Shown one piece after another: positions 24,403 to 32,494 of a DNA stretch of 64,000 nt. The DNA lies in NCBI GenBank assembly GCA_938084905.1, contig CALKEQ010000001.1:90835-154834 (forward strand), read 5' to 3'. Numbering within the stretch: position 1 is the stretch's first letter; each line of letters starts with the position of its first letter. The notes under the pieces were generated by a model that saw nothing but the letters and a program-made list of their open reading frames with translations, was not told the origin of the DNA and made no database searches. Source of the stretch: an uncultured bacterium. Lineage in GTDB: Bacteria > Desulfobacterota > Syntrophorhabdia > Syntrophorhabdales > JANXAF01. Both the position numbers and the translations under genes were made by a program.

Positions 24403-25424
24403 AAACTTCCCTCAATTAGAATCTTGAAGAACTTCTCCTCATCCGGGGTCACTATATCTTTTGCCTCTTCCCCATTACCGAGAAGTGCGACTGGTAGACC
24501 TGTTTTAAGCATGTGTGTGAGTATGTGACCGGAACAGGGCTCCTCGTCGACCTTTGTAAAAACGACGCCAGATGTGAATTTTTTATATCTTTCCCAGTAG
24601 AAAACTATTTTCTCATCCCTTGCGCTTGCTGGTAGGACAAGTATTTTTTCGACCATAGGCCCGAGCCTCTCAAGAATACGGTCGCATTCGGAAAAATGGC
24701 AATCAACGATAATTTTTTTAGTCGAGCCAAGAGAAATTTTTTCAATGATCTCTTCCTCTGAATGGACAAAAAGAGTAGTTGGATAGGCATCATCTGGAAT
24801 GCTCAACAGATCGGGAATAGATTTTTTCTCCCTACCCAAAAAAGATATCAGGCAAACTGAAAAACCGAGCTCTCTGAAGATGTGTGAAAGTTTACTTGCC
24901 GTAAGGGTCTTTCCGCCTTCCTTTGGACCGAAGAGGATCACAGGACTTTTATCCTTTTTTATCTCGTACAATCTAACCTTCCTTTTTATCACGTTCTTGG
25001 TAAAGAAATAGGCCTTCGTCATGCTATCTATCATATCTCCTGCTTCCTTGTACACCTGTGATATTAGATCTAACGCGATCTTTGGATCTAGGCCATTTCT
25101 TTTCATTTTCTCGAAAAGTGTCCTAAGAGGAAGAGGATAATCTTCGATTCTCTTAAGAAGCAAGTATCTTTCCAAATTTGAAAAAGACTCATTTACCGCA
25201 GAAGATAAAGTCTCCCAAACCTCCTCTATTTTTCTTCTGACCGTATCGGGAGGGAAAAAGAGCTCACCCTTTTCTTCCTCCACAAGAACTGAAATCTCAC
25301 ATCCCGCAGAACCGTTCTTTCCAAAAGTCCTCACATCTACGATCAGAGCATGGGGCCCATGTTTCTCCTTTATCAATTCCATCCCTCTTTTTATATCCTC
25401 AAACACGTACGTTTTAGTCCTCAT
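24378..25424 (-). CDS. flhF: FlhF-like SRP-type GTPase with degenerate GTP-binding motifs
   Basis: FlhF places the polar flagellum. This 348-aa protein has the N-terminal B-domain start KTYVFEDIKRGMELIKEKHGPHALIVDVR, the helical N domain (about 60-150) and a G domain. G1 is GPKEGGKT (166-173) instead of GPTGVGKT. The DTYR element is missing. The G3 DTAGR is replaced by DCHFSE (241-246). G4 TKVDE (290-294) survives. The order flhA-flhF-flhG-fliA makes the identity firm, but GTP hydrolysis may be lost, in keeping with the trimmed FlhG next door. Confidence 0.87.
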   Translation of the reverse strand: MRTKTYVFEDIKRGMELIKEKHGPHALIVDVRTFGKNGSAGCEISVLVEEEKGELFFPPDTVRRKIEEVWETLSSAVNESFSNLERYLLLKRIEDYPLPLRTLFEKMKRNGLDPKIALDLISQVYKEAGDMIDSMTKAYFFTKNVIKRKVRLYEIKKDKSPVILFGPKEGGKTLTASKLSHIFRELGFSVCLISFLGREKKSIPDLLSIPDDAYPTTLFVHSEEEIIEKISLGSTKKIIVDCHFSECDRILERLGPMVEKILVLPASARDEKIVFYWERYKKFTSGVVFTKVDEEPCSGHILTHMLKTGLPVALLGNGEEAKDIVTPDEEKFFKILIEGSLWMVREGR

Positions 25425-27459
25425 CTAACTTTATCACTCCAAGCGACTGTATTTTTATCTGTGGTGGTATCTCGTTATGGGATATTACGGCTATGCCCTG
25501 GATGTATCTATCCAGGAACCTTTTCAATTTAGCTCTAATGGAAGGATGAACAAGTATTACAGGCTGAATGTTCTGGATCATCACCTTTTTTGCCTCCTCC
25601 CCTAACTTCTCTATCAGCTTCTGGGTCACATTCAAATCCAGAGCTATAAAAGAACCATGTTCCGTTGTCTTCAGACTATTTATGAGTTTTTCCTCAAGGG
25701 ACCTCTCAAATATCATCACATTAAGTACACCGTCAATAAGATAGGGTTTGAGTATGCTTCTTGCCATCCTCTGCCTCACGTACTCTGTCATCGCTTCTGG
25801 ATCCTTCGTAGTTAGAGATATATCGGCGATTGCCTCAAGAATAGTCACAAGGTCCCTTATAGAAACCTGTTCTCTTAGAAGATTTTGCAGAACCTTCTGA
25901 ATAATACCAACATTCACGTTGTTCTGGGTAAGCTCCTCCACAACCTTCTGATGGAGCTGGGAGACGCTATCGATAAGCTTTTGAGTCTCCTGCCTTGTCA
26001 ATAGCTCATGGGCATTGTTTCTTATGATTTCAGTTAGGTGAGTAGCTATTACGGTTGAGTGGTCAACGACTGTGAAGCCTTCAGATACGTATCTTTCCCT
26101 ATCTTTCTCCTTTATCCAGTAAGCCTCAAGACCGAAGACAGGTTCCCTTGTTGGGATACCATCTGTTATTTTCTTCCTCTCATCCTGACTCATTGCGAGT
26201 AAATGTCCTAAGAGGAGCTCTCCCCTGCCAACCTCCACTCCTTTAATAAGTATTACGTATTCTCCGCTTTTAAGCTGGAGATTATCCCTCACCTTCATTG
26301 GAGGCACAACTATCCCAAGTTCGAAGGCCATCTGTCTTCTTATTCCCCTTATTTTGTCCAGGAGTTCACCATTTTGTTCCGTATCCACAATTGGAATAAG
26401 ACCGTAGCCTATTTCAATTTCAAGAAGCTCAAGAGGTTCAAAAAGATCCTGCCTTTCCGAAGTCTTTTCTTCTTTAGTTTTCGGCAAACTGGAAAGCTCC
26501 TTTTCACGCGCCTTTTTCATCATGTAACCTGCTCCAAAGGTGACAAAGGAGAGCAAAATAAAGGGTATTAAAGGAATTCCGGGGATAAATCCAAGAGAAA
26601 AGATAATAAAGGAGGCCAAAAGAATGGCCCTTGGCTGAGTGAAAAGTTGACTTATCACGTCTCTTCCAAGGTCCGAATCTGAAGCTGCCCTTGTTACTAT
26701 TATTCCTGCAGCTGTAGATGTGATAAGCGCCGGTATTTGACTCACAAGTCCATCTCCTATTGTCAAAATAGTGTAGATGGATAAGGCATTCTCTACGCTA
26801 AGTCCTCTCTGAACAACTCCTATTATTAGACCTCCAATGATGTTGATGAATATTATCACTATTCCCGCTATAGCGTCTCCTCGTACGAATTTACTCGCTC
26901 CATCCATGGCTCCGTAGAAATCGGCCTCCCTTTCAATCCTTTCCCTCCTTCTTCTTGCCTCCTTATCATCTATTAAGCCCGCATTCAGATCTGCGTCTAT
27001 ACTCATCTGTTTACCTGGCATAGCATCCAAAGTAAACCTTGCCGCAACTTCAGCAATCCTTCCAGCTCCTTTTGTTATAACAACGAAGTTGATAACGACA
27101 AGTATAAGGAAAACGACCGCTCCAACCACGTAATTCCCACCGATTATGAAAGACCCAAAGGCCTTGATAATCTTTCCCGCAGCATCCGCGCCTGAGTCTC
27201 CTTTGAGGAGTATAAGTCTCGTTGTGGCTATATTGAGTGAAAGTCTAAAGAGTGTAACAAGCAGAAGCAAAGAAGGAAAAACTGAGAAATCTAGTGGTTT
27301 TCTTATGTACATTGCTATGAAGAGGACAAGAAGGGAGATACACATGCTCAAAGTGAGTAAGACATCTACTAAAAACGGTGTAAGAGGGATTATCATAATC
27401 AGGATTACAAAGACTATTGATACTGCTACGACTATGTCGCTTTTCTGCTTTCCTGCCAT
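25414..27459 (-). CDS. flhA: Flagellar export gate protein FlhA
   Basis: FlhA is the large inner-membrane component of the flagellar type III export gate. The 681-aa protein has about eight membrane segments in its first 320 residues, the FHIPEP-type loop motif MPGKQMSIDADLNAGLID (about 145-162), a linker and a large cytoplasmic domain ending IKIQSLGVIKLDED. The sequence is full length. It follows flhB immediately and overlaps flhF by 11 nt. Confidence 0.97.
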   Translation of the reverse strand: MAGKQKSDIVVAVSIVFVILIMIIPLTPFLVDVLLTLSMCISLLVLFIAMYIRKPLDFSVFPSLLLLVTLFRLSLNIATTRLILLKGDSGADAAGKIIKAFGSFIIGGNYVVGAVVFLILVVINFVVITKGAGRIAEVAARFTLDAMPGKQMSIDADLNAGLIDDKEARRRRERIEREADFYGAMDGASKFVRGDAIAGIVIIFINIIGGLIIGVVQRGLSVENALSIYTILTIGDGLVSQIPALITSTAAGIIVTRAASDSDLGRDVISQLFTQPRAILLASFIIFSLGFIPGIPLIPFILLSFVTFGAGYMMKKAREKELSSLPKTKEEKTSERQDLFEPLELLEIEIGYGLIPIVDTEQNGELLDKIRGIRRQMAFELGIVVPPMKVRDNLQLKSGEYVILIKGVEVGRGELLLGHLLAMSQDERKKITDGIPTREPVFGLEAYWIKEKDRERYVSEGFTVVDHSTVIATHLTEIIRNNAHELLTRQETQKLIDSVSQLHQKVVEELTQNNVNVGIIQKVLQNLLREQVSIRDLVTILEAIADISLTTKDPEAMTEYVRQRMARSILKPYLIDGVLNVMIFERSLEEKLINSLKTTEHGSFIALDLNVTQKLIEKLGEEAKKVMIQNIQPVILVHPSIRAKLKRFLDRYIQGIAVISHNEIPPQIKIQSLGVIKLDED

Positions 27460-28524
27460 TTAACTTACGATCCTTCCTTTCATCCTGTAAACTTGGGCAA
27501 GAATCTCCGCCACAACGAGGTAGAACTTCTCTGGTATGTAATCTCCCACCTCAACAGCAAAAAAAAGGGTCTGTGCCAAAATCTTGTTTTCAATTACAGG
27601 AACCATATTGCTTATAGCCACCTGCTTTATCTTCTCCGCTATAAATCCAGCACCCTTAGCCACAACCAAAGGTGCGGGCATCTTCCCCATTTCATACTTG
27701 AGAGCAACAGCGTAATGGATGGGGTTCGTTATAACCACATCCGCCTTTTTTACCTCCTCAATCATTCGCTTCCTTGCCAATGCTCTCTGCATAGCTCTTA
27801 TTCTCGATTTTACAAGTGGGTTCCCTTCCCTTTCCTTGTACTCCTCTTTAAGCTCTTGACGGGTCATCATAAGGTCCTTTATGTATTGCCATCTCTGGAA
27901 AAGGTAGTCGATCCCAGAGAGAAGTAAAAAGAGAATGCCCAGTTTTAAAGTCAGATTGAAGATCTGAAAGCCCGCGTACTGAAGTAGGTGATTCGGATCC
28001 GATCCGGTGAGGGAGAGGATGTGAAAAAGTTCCCTTCTTATAAACATGAAGACGAAAACTGCAAGAATGGCAATTTTTATGATGGATTTTAGTACCTCAA
28101 ATATTGACCTTTTGGAGAGGAGCCTCTTTATCCCTTCAACAGGATTCAGGTTCTGAAAATTGAATTTCAATCTCTCAAAGGAGAAAACGAATCCTGTCTG
28201 GATAATATAGCCGAATACAGAAACGAAAACCAGAACGGAAAAAACGGGAATCATGATCTTCGCCCAGAAATAGATCGAATCACCTCCGATCTTTCTCATT
28301 GTCTCCAAGTCTAGCTCCAATCTTGATGATCCTAACATCCAAGTGTAGAACTTGAAAGTCTGCTCAAAGGCTCTTGAAATGGAAAAGTAAAGAAAGACTG
28401 ATAGGATTATTATCACCAGAGAGGCCGGAATCTCCCTTGAGACTGCAACGTGTCCTTTCTTTCTTGCGTCTTCAATCCTTTTCTCTGTTGGTTTTTCAGT
28501 TTTCTCCTGATACGTCTCAGCCAT
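27460..28524 (-). CDS. flhB: Flagellar export switch protein FlhB
   Basis: FlhB switches export specificity from rod/hook to filament substrates. The 354-aa protein has a basic cytoplasmic start (KTEKPTEKRIEDARKKGHVAVSREI), four membrane segments and a cytoplasmic domain with the self-cleavage site in VVITNPIHYAVALKY (about 265). The usual NPTH is NPIH here; the Asn-Pro bond needed for cleavage is kept. It follows fliR by 10 nt and abuts flhA. Confidence 0.96.
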   Translation of the reverse strand: MAETYQEKTEKPTEKRIEDARKKGHVAVSREIPASLVIIILSVFLYFSISRAFEQTFKFYTWMLGSSRLELDLETMRKIGGDSIYFWAKIMIPVFSVLVFVSVFGYIIQTGFVFSFERLKFNFQNLNPVEGIKRLLSKRSIFEVLKSIIKIAILAVFVFMFIRRELFHILSLTGSDPNHLLQYAGFQIFNLTLKLGILFLLLSGIDYLFQRWQYIKDLMMTRQELKEEYKEREGNPLVKSRIRAMQRALARKRMIEEVKKADVVITNPIHYAVALKYEMGKMPAPLVVAKGAGFIAEKIKQVAISNMVPVIENKILAQTLFFAVEVGDYIPEKFYLVVAEILAQVYRMKGRIVS

Positions 28525-28534
28525 TTTGGCCCTA

Positions 28535-29296
28535 CTAAATGAGTCTTATAACTCTAAAAACGTCTCTCTCAATGCCATTGAAAACCCTGCCCAAATAGGG
28601 GACAAAAAAGCTGAGTGAGAAGGAAAGCACAGAAATGGCGATGAGTGCTTTCAATGGAAGACCTTCAATAAATATGTTCATCTGTGGAACCATCCTGGCA
28701 AGTAAAGTGAGAGTAAACTCGACAAGTAGAAGGACGACTATAACTGGCGCTCCAATCTTTAATCCCAGAACGAATATCCTTCCCACAATCTCAGACATGA
28801 AGAGAAAAATCCCTGATTTAAAAGAAAGAGGACCAAGAGGAACTAGATCGAAGGAGGTAAGAAGACCTCTAATTAAATGATGATGAGCATCTACGCTGAA
28901 GAATACGATAACAGCCAAAAGGTTCTTTAGGCTCTCTATAACAGACACATGGGTCATGGAGGCCGGGTCCATGAACCTGGCAAAGCTTAAACCAGTCTGA
29001 ACTGCTATCACATCTCCAGCTGCGAAAACTGCGGAGAATATCACGCGAATTACAAAACCCATACTCATGCCGATCAATATCTCCTTGAATATGGCTTCCA
29101 GAATGAAAAAATCTCCGTAATCTTTGAGTTGAAACTGAACATGCTCGAAAATGGCATAACCTATTGCAAGAGAAAGAGTAGACTTAAAGGCAATTGAGAC
29201 TGTCCTTGAAGAGAACAATGGCACAAGAGAAAGGACGGAAAGAATCCTCAAAAAAATGAGAAAAAATTTGAGGCTTAGAGGCCCCACCTCTATCAT
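28535..29296 (-). CDS. fliR: Flagellar export protein FliR
   Basis: FliR is an integral membrane part of the export gate. The 253-aa protein has about six hydrophobic segments and the family features FLRILSVLSLVPLFSSRTVS near the N-terminus and LGLKIGAPVIVVLLLVEFTLTLLARMVPQMNIFIEGLPLK near residue 190. It lies between fliQ and flhB as in most flagellar operons. Confidence 0.95.
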   Translation of the reverse strand: MIEVGPLSLKFFLIFLRILSVLSLVPLFSSRTVSIAFKSTLSLAIGYAIFEHVQFQLKDYGDFFILEAIFKEILIGMSMGFVIRVIFSAVFAAGDVIAVQTGLSFARFMDPASMTHVSVIESLKNLLAVIVFFSVDAHHHLIRGLLTSFDLVPLGPLSFKSGIFLFMSEIVGRIFVLGLKIGAPVIVVLLLVEFTLTLLARMVPQMNIFIEGLPLKALIAISVLSFSLSFFVPYLGRVFNGIERDVFRVIRLI

Positions 29297-29301
29297 TACT
29301 T

Positions 29302-29571
29302 CTACCTCACATAGACAGGGATATTTGAAATCAGATTGCTTGTGTAGCTCACAAGTACGTTAAGCATCCACGGAGAGAGTAAAAAGAGAAATAGAGCTAT
29401 TATAAGAATCTTTGGGACAAAGACTAAGGTAATCTCATGGATCTGGGTTGCTGCCTGAAAAATCGCAACAATGAGGCCTGTGAACAAAGCGCCAAGAAGA
29501 AGAGGCGCGGACAAAATAAAGGCGGTTTTCAAAAGGTCCCTAAAAACGGTGATCACAAGATCTTGACTCAT
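29302..29571 (-). CDS. fliQ: Flagellar export protein FliQ
   Basis: This 89-aa membrane protein has two transmembrane segments (about 16-38 and 50-75) with the family motif FQAATQIHEITLVFVPKILI between them. I place the start at the ATG at 29571, preceded by AGGAGGATCC; a longer frame runs back into fliP and is not needed. It lies between fliP and fliR. Confidence 0.94.
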   Translation of the reverse strand: MSQDLVITVFRDLLKTAFILSAPLLLGALFTGLIVAIFQAATQIHEITLVFVPKILIIALFLFLLSPWMLNVLVSYTSNLISNIPVYVR

Positions 29572-29579
29572 GGATCCTC

Positions 29580-30323
29580 CTAATAAAAACTTTTCAAAAT
29601 CGAACCTATAAGCAGATTCCACCCGTCTACCAAAACAAAAAGCATAAGTTTGAAAGGTAGGGAGATGAAAATTGGCGGAAGCATCATCATACCTGCTGAG
29701 ACAAGCACGCTTGCCACAACCATGTCTATGATAAGAAAGGGGACGTAGATGAGAAAACCCATCTGAAAAGCCCTTTTAAGTTCGCTTAGGGCAAAAGCGG
29801 GAACGAGGGCAGAAAATGGGACATCCTTTTCATTTTTCGGTCTCGGTGCCTTAGTTGCTTGTAAAAAAAGGGCGAGATCCTTCTCCTTTGTAAATTTGAG
29901 CATAAATGCACTCAAATGTTCCTTAGAACGGGAAAGGAACTCTTCATGCGATATCTTGTTCTCAAGGTATGGGGCAAAAGCCTCTGTGTGTATTCTTTCA
30001 TAAGTTGGGGACATGATAAAAAAGGTTAGAAACAGGGAAAGTCCGATTATAACCTGATTGGGAGGCAGCTGAGGTATGCCTATGGCCTGCCTGAGGAGGG
30101 AAAGGACAATTACTATTCTTGTAAAAGACGTCATAAGAAGAAGGATGGATGGTAAAAAAGCGAGGAGCGTAAGGATTATGATTACGCTCATTAGGCTTTT
30201 GGCTTCTCCTTTGATGATCGATGGGAATATGTCCTTCTTTTCCTGAGCCTTTGTTTGGCCTGAAGCCAGGGTAGGATAGATGAGTACGGACAAACTAATG
30301 AACAAGATAAATATCACTCTCAT
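29580..30323 (-). CDS. fliP: Flagellar export protein FliP
   Basis: FliP forms the core of the export channel. The protein of about 247 aa has a cleavable signal peptide (about 1-22), four membrane segments and the conserved LTLLAFLPSILLLMTSFTRIVIVLSLLRQAIG, PFLIIDMVVASVLVSAGMMMLPP and FKLMLFVLVDGW blocks. The ATG at 30323 overlaps the fliO stop (ATGA) and has AAGGA 9 nt upstream; an ATG 21 nt earlier is also open. Confidence 0.95.
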   Translation of the reverse strand: MRVIFILFISLSVLIYPTLASGQTKAQEKKDIFPSIIKGEAKSLMSVIIILTLLAFLPSILLLMTSFTRIVIVLSLLRQAIGIPQLPPNQVIIGLSLFLTFFIMSPTYERIHTEAFAPYLENKISHEEFLSRSKEHLSAFMLKFTKEKDLALFLQATKAPRPKNEKDVPFSALVPAFALSELKRAFQMGFLIYVPFLIIDMVVASVLVSAGMMMLPPIFISLPFKLMLFVLVDGWNLLIGSILKSFY

Positions 30324-30592
30324 TCTTTTTCTTCCTTTCGCCATTTAGCGAGGAGGCGTATCTCCTTGTCGGTTACTCCCAAAACTAGGATCCTATCCTT
30401 TACCTCAACAACTGAAACAAACTTCCTATATCCAAGATGGACGGTATCGAGCCTCTTTAGGGATCCGTTCTCTTTTTTATTTTCTCCACCTAGAAAAAAC
30501 GTCAATCCACGATTTTTAATCACGGCAAAAAGGCCTATTGTACCTATGAGAAAAAGGACGACTTTTAAAATTCCAGTGTATAGCTCTTCCAT
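30320..30592 (-). CDS. fliO: Flagellar assembly protein FliO
   Basis: The 90-aa protein has one N-terminal membrane segment (about residues 8-25, ILKVVLFLIGTIGLFAVI) and a small cytoplasmic domain containing LGYRKFVSVVEVKDRILVLGVTDKEIRLLAKW, the pattern of FliO. It promotes FliP oligomer assembly. Its start overlaps the fliN stop and its stop overlaps fliP. It is short for the family but complete. Confidence 0.88.
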   Translation of the reverse strand: MEELYTGILKVVLFLIGTIGLFAVIKNRGLTFFLGGENKKENGSLKRLDTVHLGYRKFVSVVEVKDRILVLGVTDKEIRLLAKWRKEEKE

Positions 30593-30867
30593 CAGCCTAA
30601 TTTCTGAACCCTTTCTTTAGGTGTGACAATCTCAAGGATTCTTACACCTAAACGCTCGTTCGCCACAACTATCTCACCTTTACCGAGCAGTCTATCATTC
30701 ACGTATATATCAACGGGATCCTCGGCCATTTTATCCAGTTCAACTATCGAACCCCTATTGAGGGAGAGGAGTTCTCCTATGGTCATTTTTGATCTTCCAA
30801 TCTCCACAGAGATCTCAATTGGGATGTCCAAAATTCCCTCAATGTCCAATTTTTCGGGTTTCTCCAT
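30592..30867 (-). CDS. fliN: Flagellar motor switch protein FliN
   Basis: FliN is a C-ring component that binds CheY-phosphate and the export ATPase complex. The 91-aa protein is essentially one SpoA domain: ILDIPIEISVEIGRSKMTIGELLSLNRGSIVELDKMAEDPVDIYVNDRLLGKGEIVVANERLGVRI. Long N-terminal extensions seen in some FliN/FliY proteins are absent. It is 10 nt after fliM. Confidence 0.95.
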   Translation of the reverse strand: MEKPEKLDIEGILDIPIEISVEIGRSKMTIGELLSLNRGSIVELDKMAEDPVDIYVNDRLLGKGEIVVANERLGVRILEIVTPKERVQKLG

Positions 30868-30877
30868 CCCTTCCTCC

Positions 30878-31849
30878 CTAATGATCGTATATTCTCTCTA
30901 TTTTTACTGCCTTTAACCCTTTATACGCACCTATCCTTCCCTCAAATTTTGGCTTATTTTCAATTTCTATAACCACCGGATCCTCAACAAACTTATCGAG
31001 AAGAAAAAGGGAACCGGGTTTCAGTTCAAGGAAATCTTTAAGTACCATACTTTTTCGACCAAGAATCGCCCTCGCATCAAGAGGTACATCCTTTACCCTT
31101 TCGAAGAGTTTCTCGAACCATTTTTTTCTCATATCCATGTCTTCCCTCGAAGGGGTCGTAAGAAGATGATCTTTTATGGTCTCCAATATGTTGTAAGGTA
31201 TGCATATTTTCATCCATCCATTTACGCTTGCCACTGAAACTGAAAATTCACATACGCATACCGTCTCTTCCGGAGAAATGAGAGTTATAAATGCAGGGTT
31301 CATCTCTGACCTGGAGTACCTGCAACTAATTCTGTAAACCGGCTCCCAGGCCTTCTCCATCTCCGTGCTTACGATTTCTAAAACCTTCCTTATTACCCCA
31401 AGCTCAATTTTTGTGAATTCCCTTCCCTCCACTCTCGGAGGGGTAACATCTGCAGCTCCAAAGAGAATTTCCAGAATTGCAAAAATTATCTTTGCGTCAA
31501 AAACTACTATGAAAAAACCTTTAAGGTTCTCCGTGACCAGTACATTCATGTTCGTAGGAAGAGGCAGGCTTCTTACGAATTCTTCGTACCTTATGTACTG
31601 GATTGGCTTTAACTCAACCTCAACGTCCTCTTCTATAAATACTGAAAGCGAAGACTGGAATGACTTTCCGAATCTGTCAAAAATGAACTGAAGGGCAGGC
31701 AAGTGTTCTCTTCTTGTCTTTGCATGTCTTATAAAGTCAAAGCGCCTTAATTCCCGATGTCCGACCTTTTCCTCTTTAAGTGGAATCTCACCTTCGGAGA
31801 GGCCCTTAAGCAGGGCATCGATTTCTTCCTGAGTCAGTATCTGTTCCAT
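30878..31849 (-). CDS. fliM: Flagellar motor switch protein FliM
   Basis: FliM is the C-ring protein to which CheY-phosphate binds to reverse rotation. The 323-aa protein starts MEQILTQEEIDALLKG, containing the CheY-binding peptide LTQEEIDALL. The CheC-like middle domain (about 45-225) and a C-terminal SpoA domain (about 245-315) follow. It lies between fliL and fliN. Confidence 0.96.
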   Translation of the reverse strand: MEQILTQEEIDALLKGLSEGEIPLKEEKVGHRELRRFDFIRHAKTRREHLPALQFIFDRFGKSFQSSLSVFIEEDVEVELKPIQYIRYEEFVRSLPLPTNMNVLVTENLKGFFIVVFDAKIIFAILEILFGAADVTPPRVEGREFTKIELGVIRKVLEIVSTEMEKAWEPVYRISCRYSRSEMNPAFITLISPEETVCVCEFSVSVASVNGWMKICIPYNILETIKDHLLTTPSREDMDMRKKWFEKLFERVKDVPLDARAILGRKSMVLKDFLELKPGSLFLLDKFVEDPVVIEIENKPKFEGRIGAYKGLKAVKIERIYDH

Positions 31850-31856
31850 CCTTCTC

Positions 31857-32339
31857 CTACTGGATCACAATGTCAGTTATGTAAACTGCTTTTACACTAC
31901 CCTCATCCTCAAATAATCCCTTTATCTTTTCCCCTATCTCCGATTTTATTGACTCTCTCTGCGCCACATCTAGAAGCGTCTCTGCTGTCTTCGATGAAAG
32001 TGTGGAAATAATCCTGTCTCTTAGGGCTGGTACTATTTTCTTTGCCTCATCAAGAGTTTTCTGATCCTTAAGCTCTAAGCTGATCGAAATCTTCGCGTAT
32101 CTCTGCAGGCTCCCGGAAAGGTTGAGCAAAAAAGGATCAAGTGTTAGAATGGCACCAGGTTTTCCCTCTTTTTTCTGTACTTTTGGAACTTCCGCTTTTT
32201 CTCCCTTTTTCAATATCCTTTCTCCGTAAAGAAAATACGCACCCAATGAGGCCCCACCAAAAAGGATAACGAGAATCACGAGAAGTATTAGGGCCTTAGG
32301 CTTCTTTTTCTTTTGTATCTCTTTTTCTTCCTCTTTCAT
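31857..32339 (-). CDS. fliL: Flagellar basal-body protein FliL
   Basis: FliL is a single-pass membrane protein that associates with stators. The 160-aa protein has a basic cytoplasmic N-terminus, one membrane segment (about 16-38, ALILLVILVILFGGASLGAYFLY) and a periplasmic domain with LDPFLLNLSGSLQRYAKISISLEL and a C-terminal VKAVYITDIVIQ. It is the first gene of the long fliL-to-fliA operon, downstream of a perfect sigma-54 promoter. Confidence 0.93.
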   Translation of the reverse strand: MKEEEKEIQKKKKPKALILLVILVILFGGASLGAYFLYGERILKKGEKAEVPKVQKKEGKPGAILTLDPFLLNLSGSLQRYAKISISLELKDQKTLDEAKKIVPALRDRIISTLSSKTAETLLDVAQRESIKSEIGEKIKGLFEDEGSVKAVYITDIVIQ

Positions 32340-32374
32340 CTTCCTCTCCTAAAGAAGGTTCACATCAGAGCAGA

Positions 32375-32389
32375 GCAATATGCGTGCCA
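32375..32389 (-). promoter_or_regulatory. Sigma-54 promoter of the fliL-to-fliA operon
   Basis: The minus strand reads TGGCACGCATATTGC, an exact sigma-54 consensus with GG-N10-GC. The predicted transcript starts about 20 nt before the fliL ATG. A FleQ-type palindrome lies about 50 nt upstream. Confidence 0.92.
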
Positions 32390-32440
32390 GATTAAAATCC
32401 TTGTTTTTGAGGTGGGTTCTTAGTTTTTAGAAATTTTTGG

Positions 32441-32456
32441 TGTCAAATAATTGACG
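32441..32456. promoter_or_regulatory. FleQ/FlrA-like operator upstream of fliL
   Basis: TGTCAAATAATTGACG contains GTCAA-N4-TTGAC, which resembles the Pseudomonas FleQ box. It sits about 50 nt upstream of the fliL sigma-54 promoter, a typical enhancer distance. Two more copies occur at 44565-44586 and 46273-46294. Confidence 0.65.
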
Positions 32457-32457
32457 G

Positions 32458-32489
32458 GGGATGGGGTCTTATGAGAGACCCCTCATCCC
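32458..32489 (-). terminator. Hairpin after flgE (terminator-like, lacks U-run)
   Basis: GGGATGGGGTCT (32458-32469) pairs with AGACCCC and ATCCC (32476-32489) with a 2-nt bulge and a 6-nt loop, directly after the flgE stop. As with the fliC hairpin, no uridine tract follows on the sense strand. It likely separates the fliK-flgD-flgE transcript from the fliL operon. Confidence 0.6.
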
Positions 32490-32494
32490 TCACG

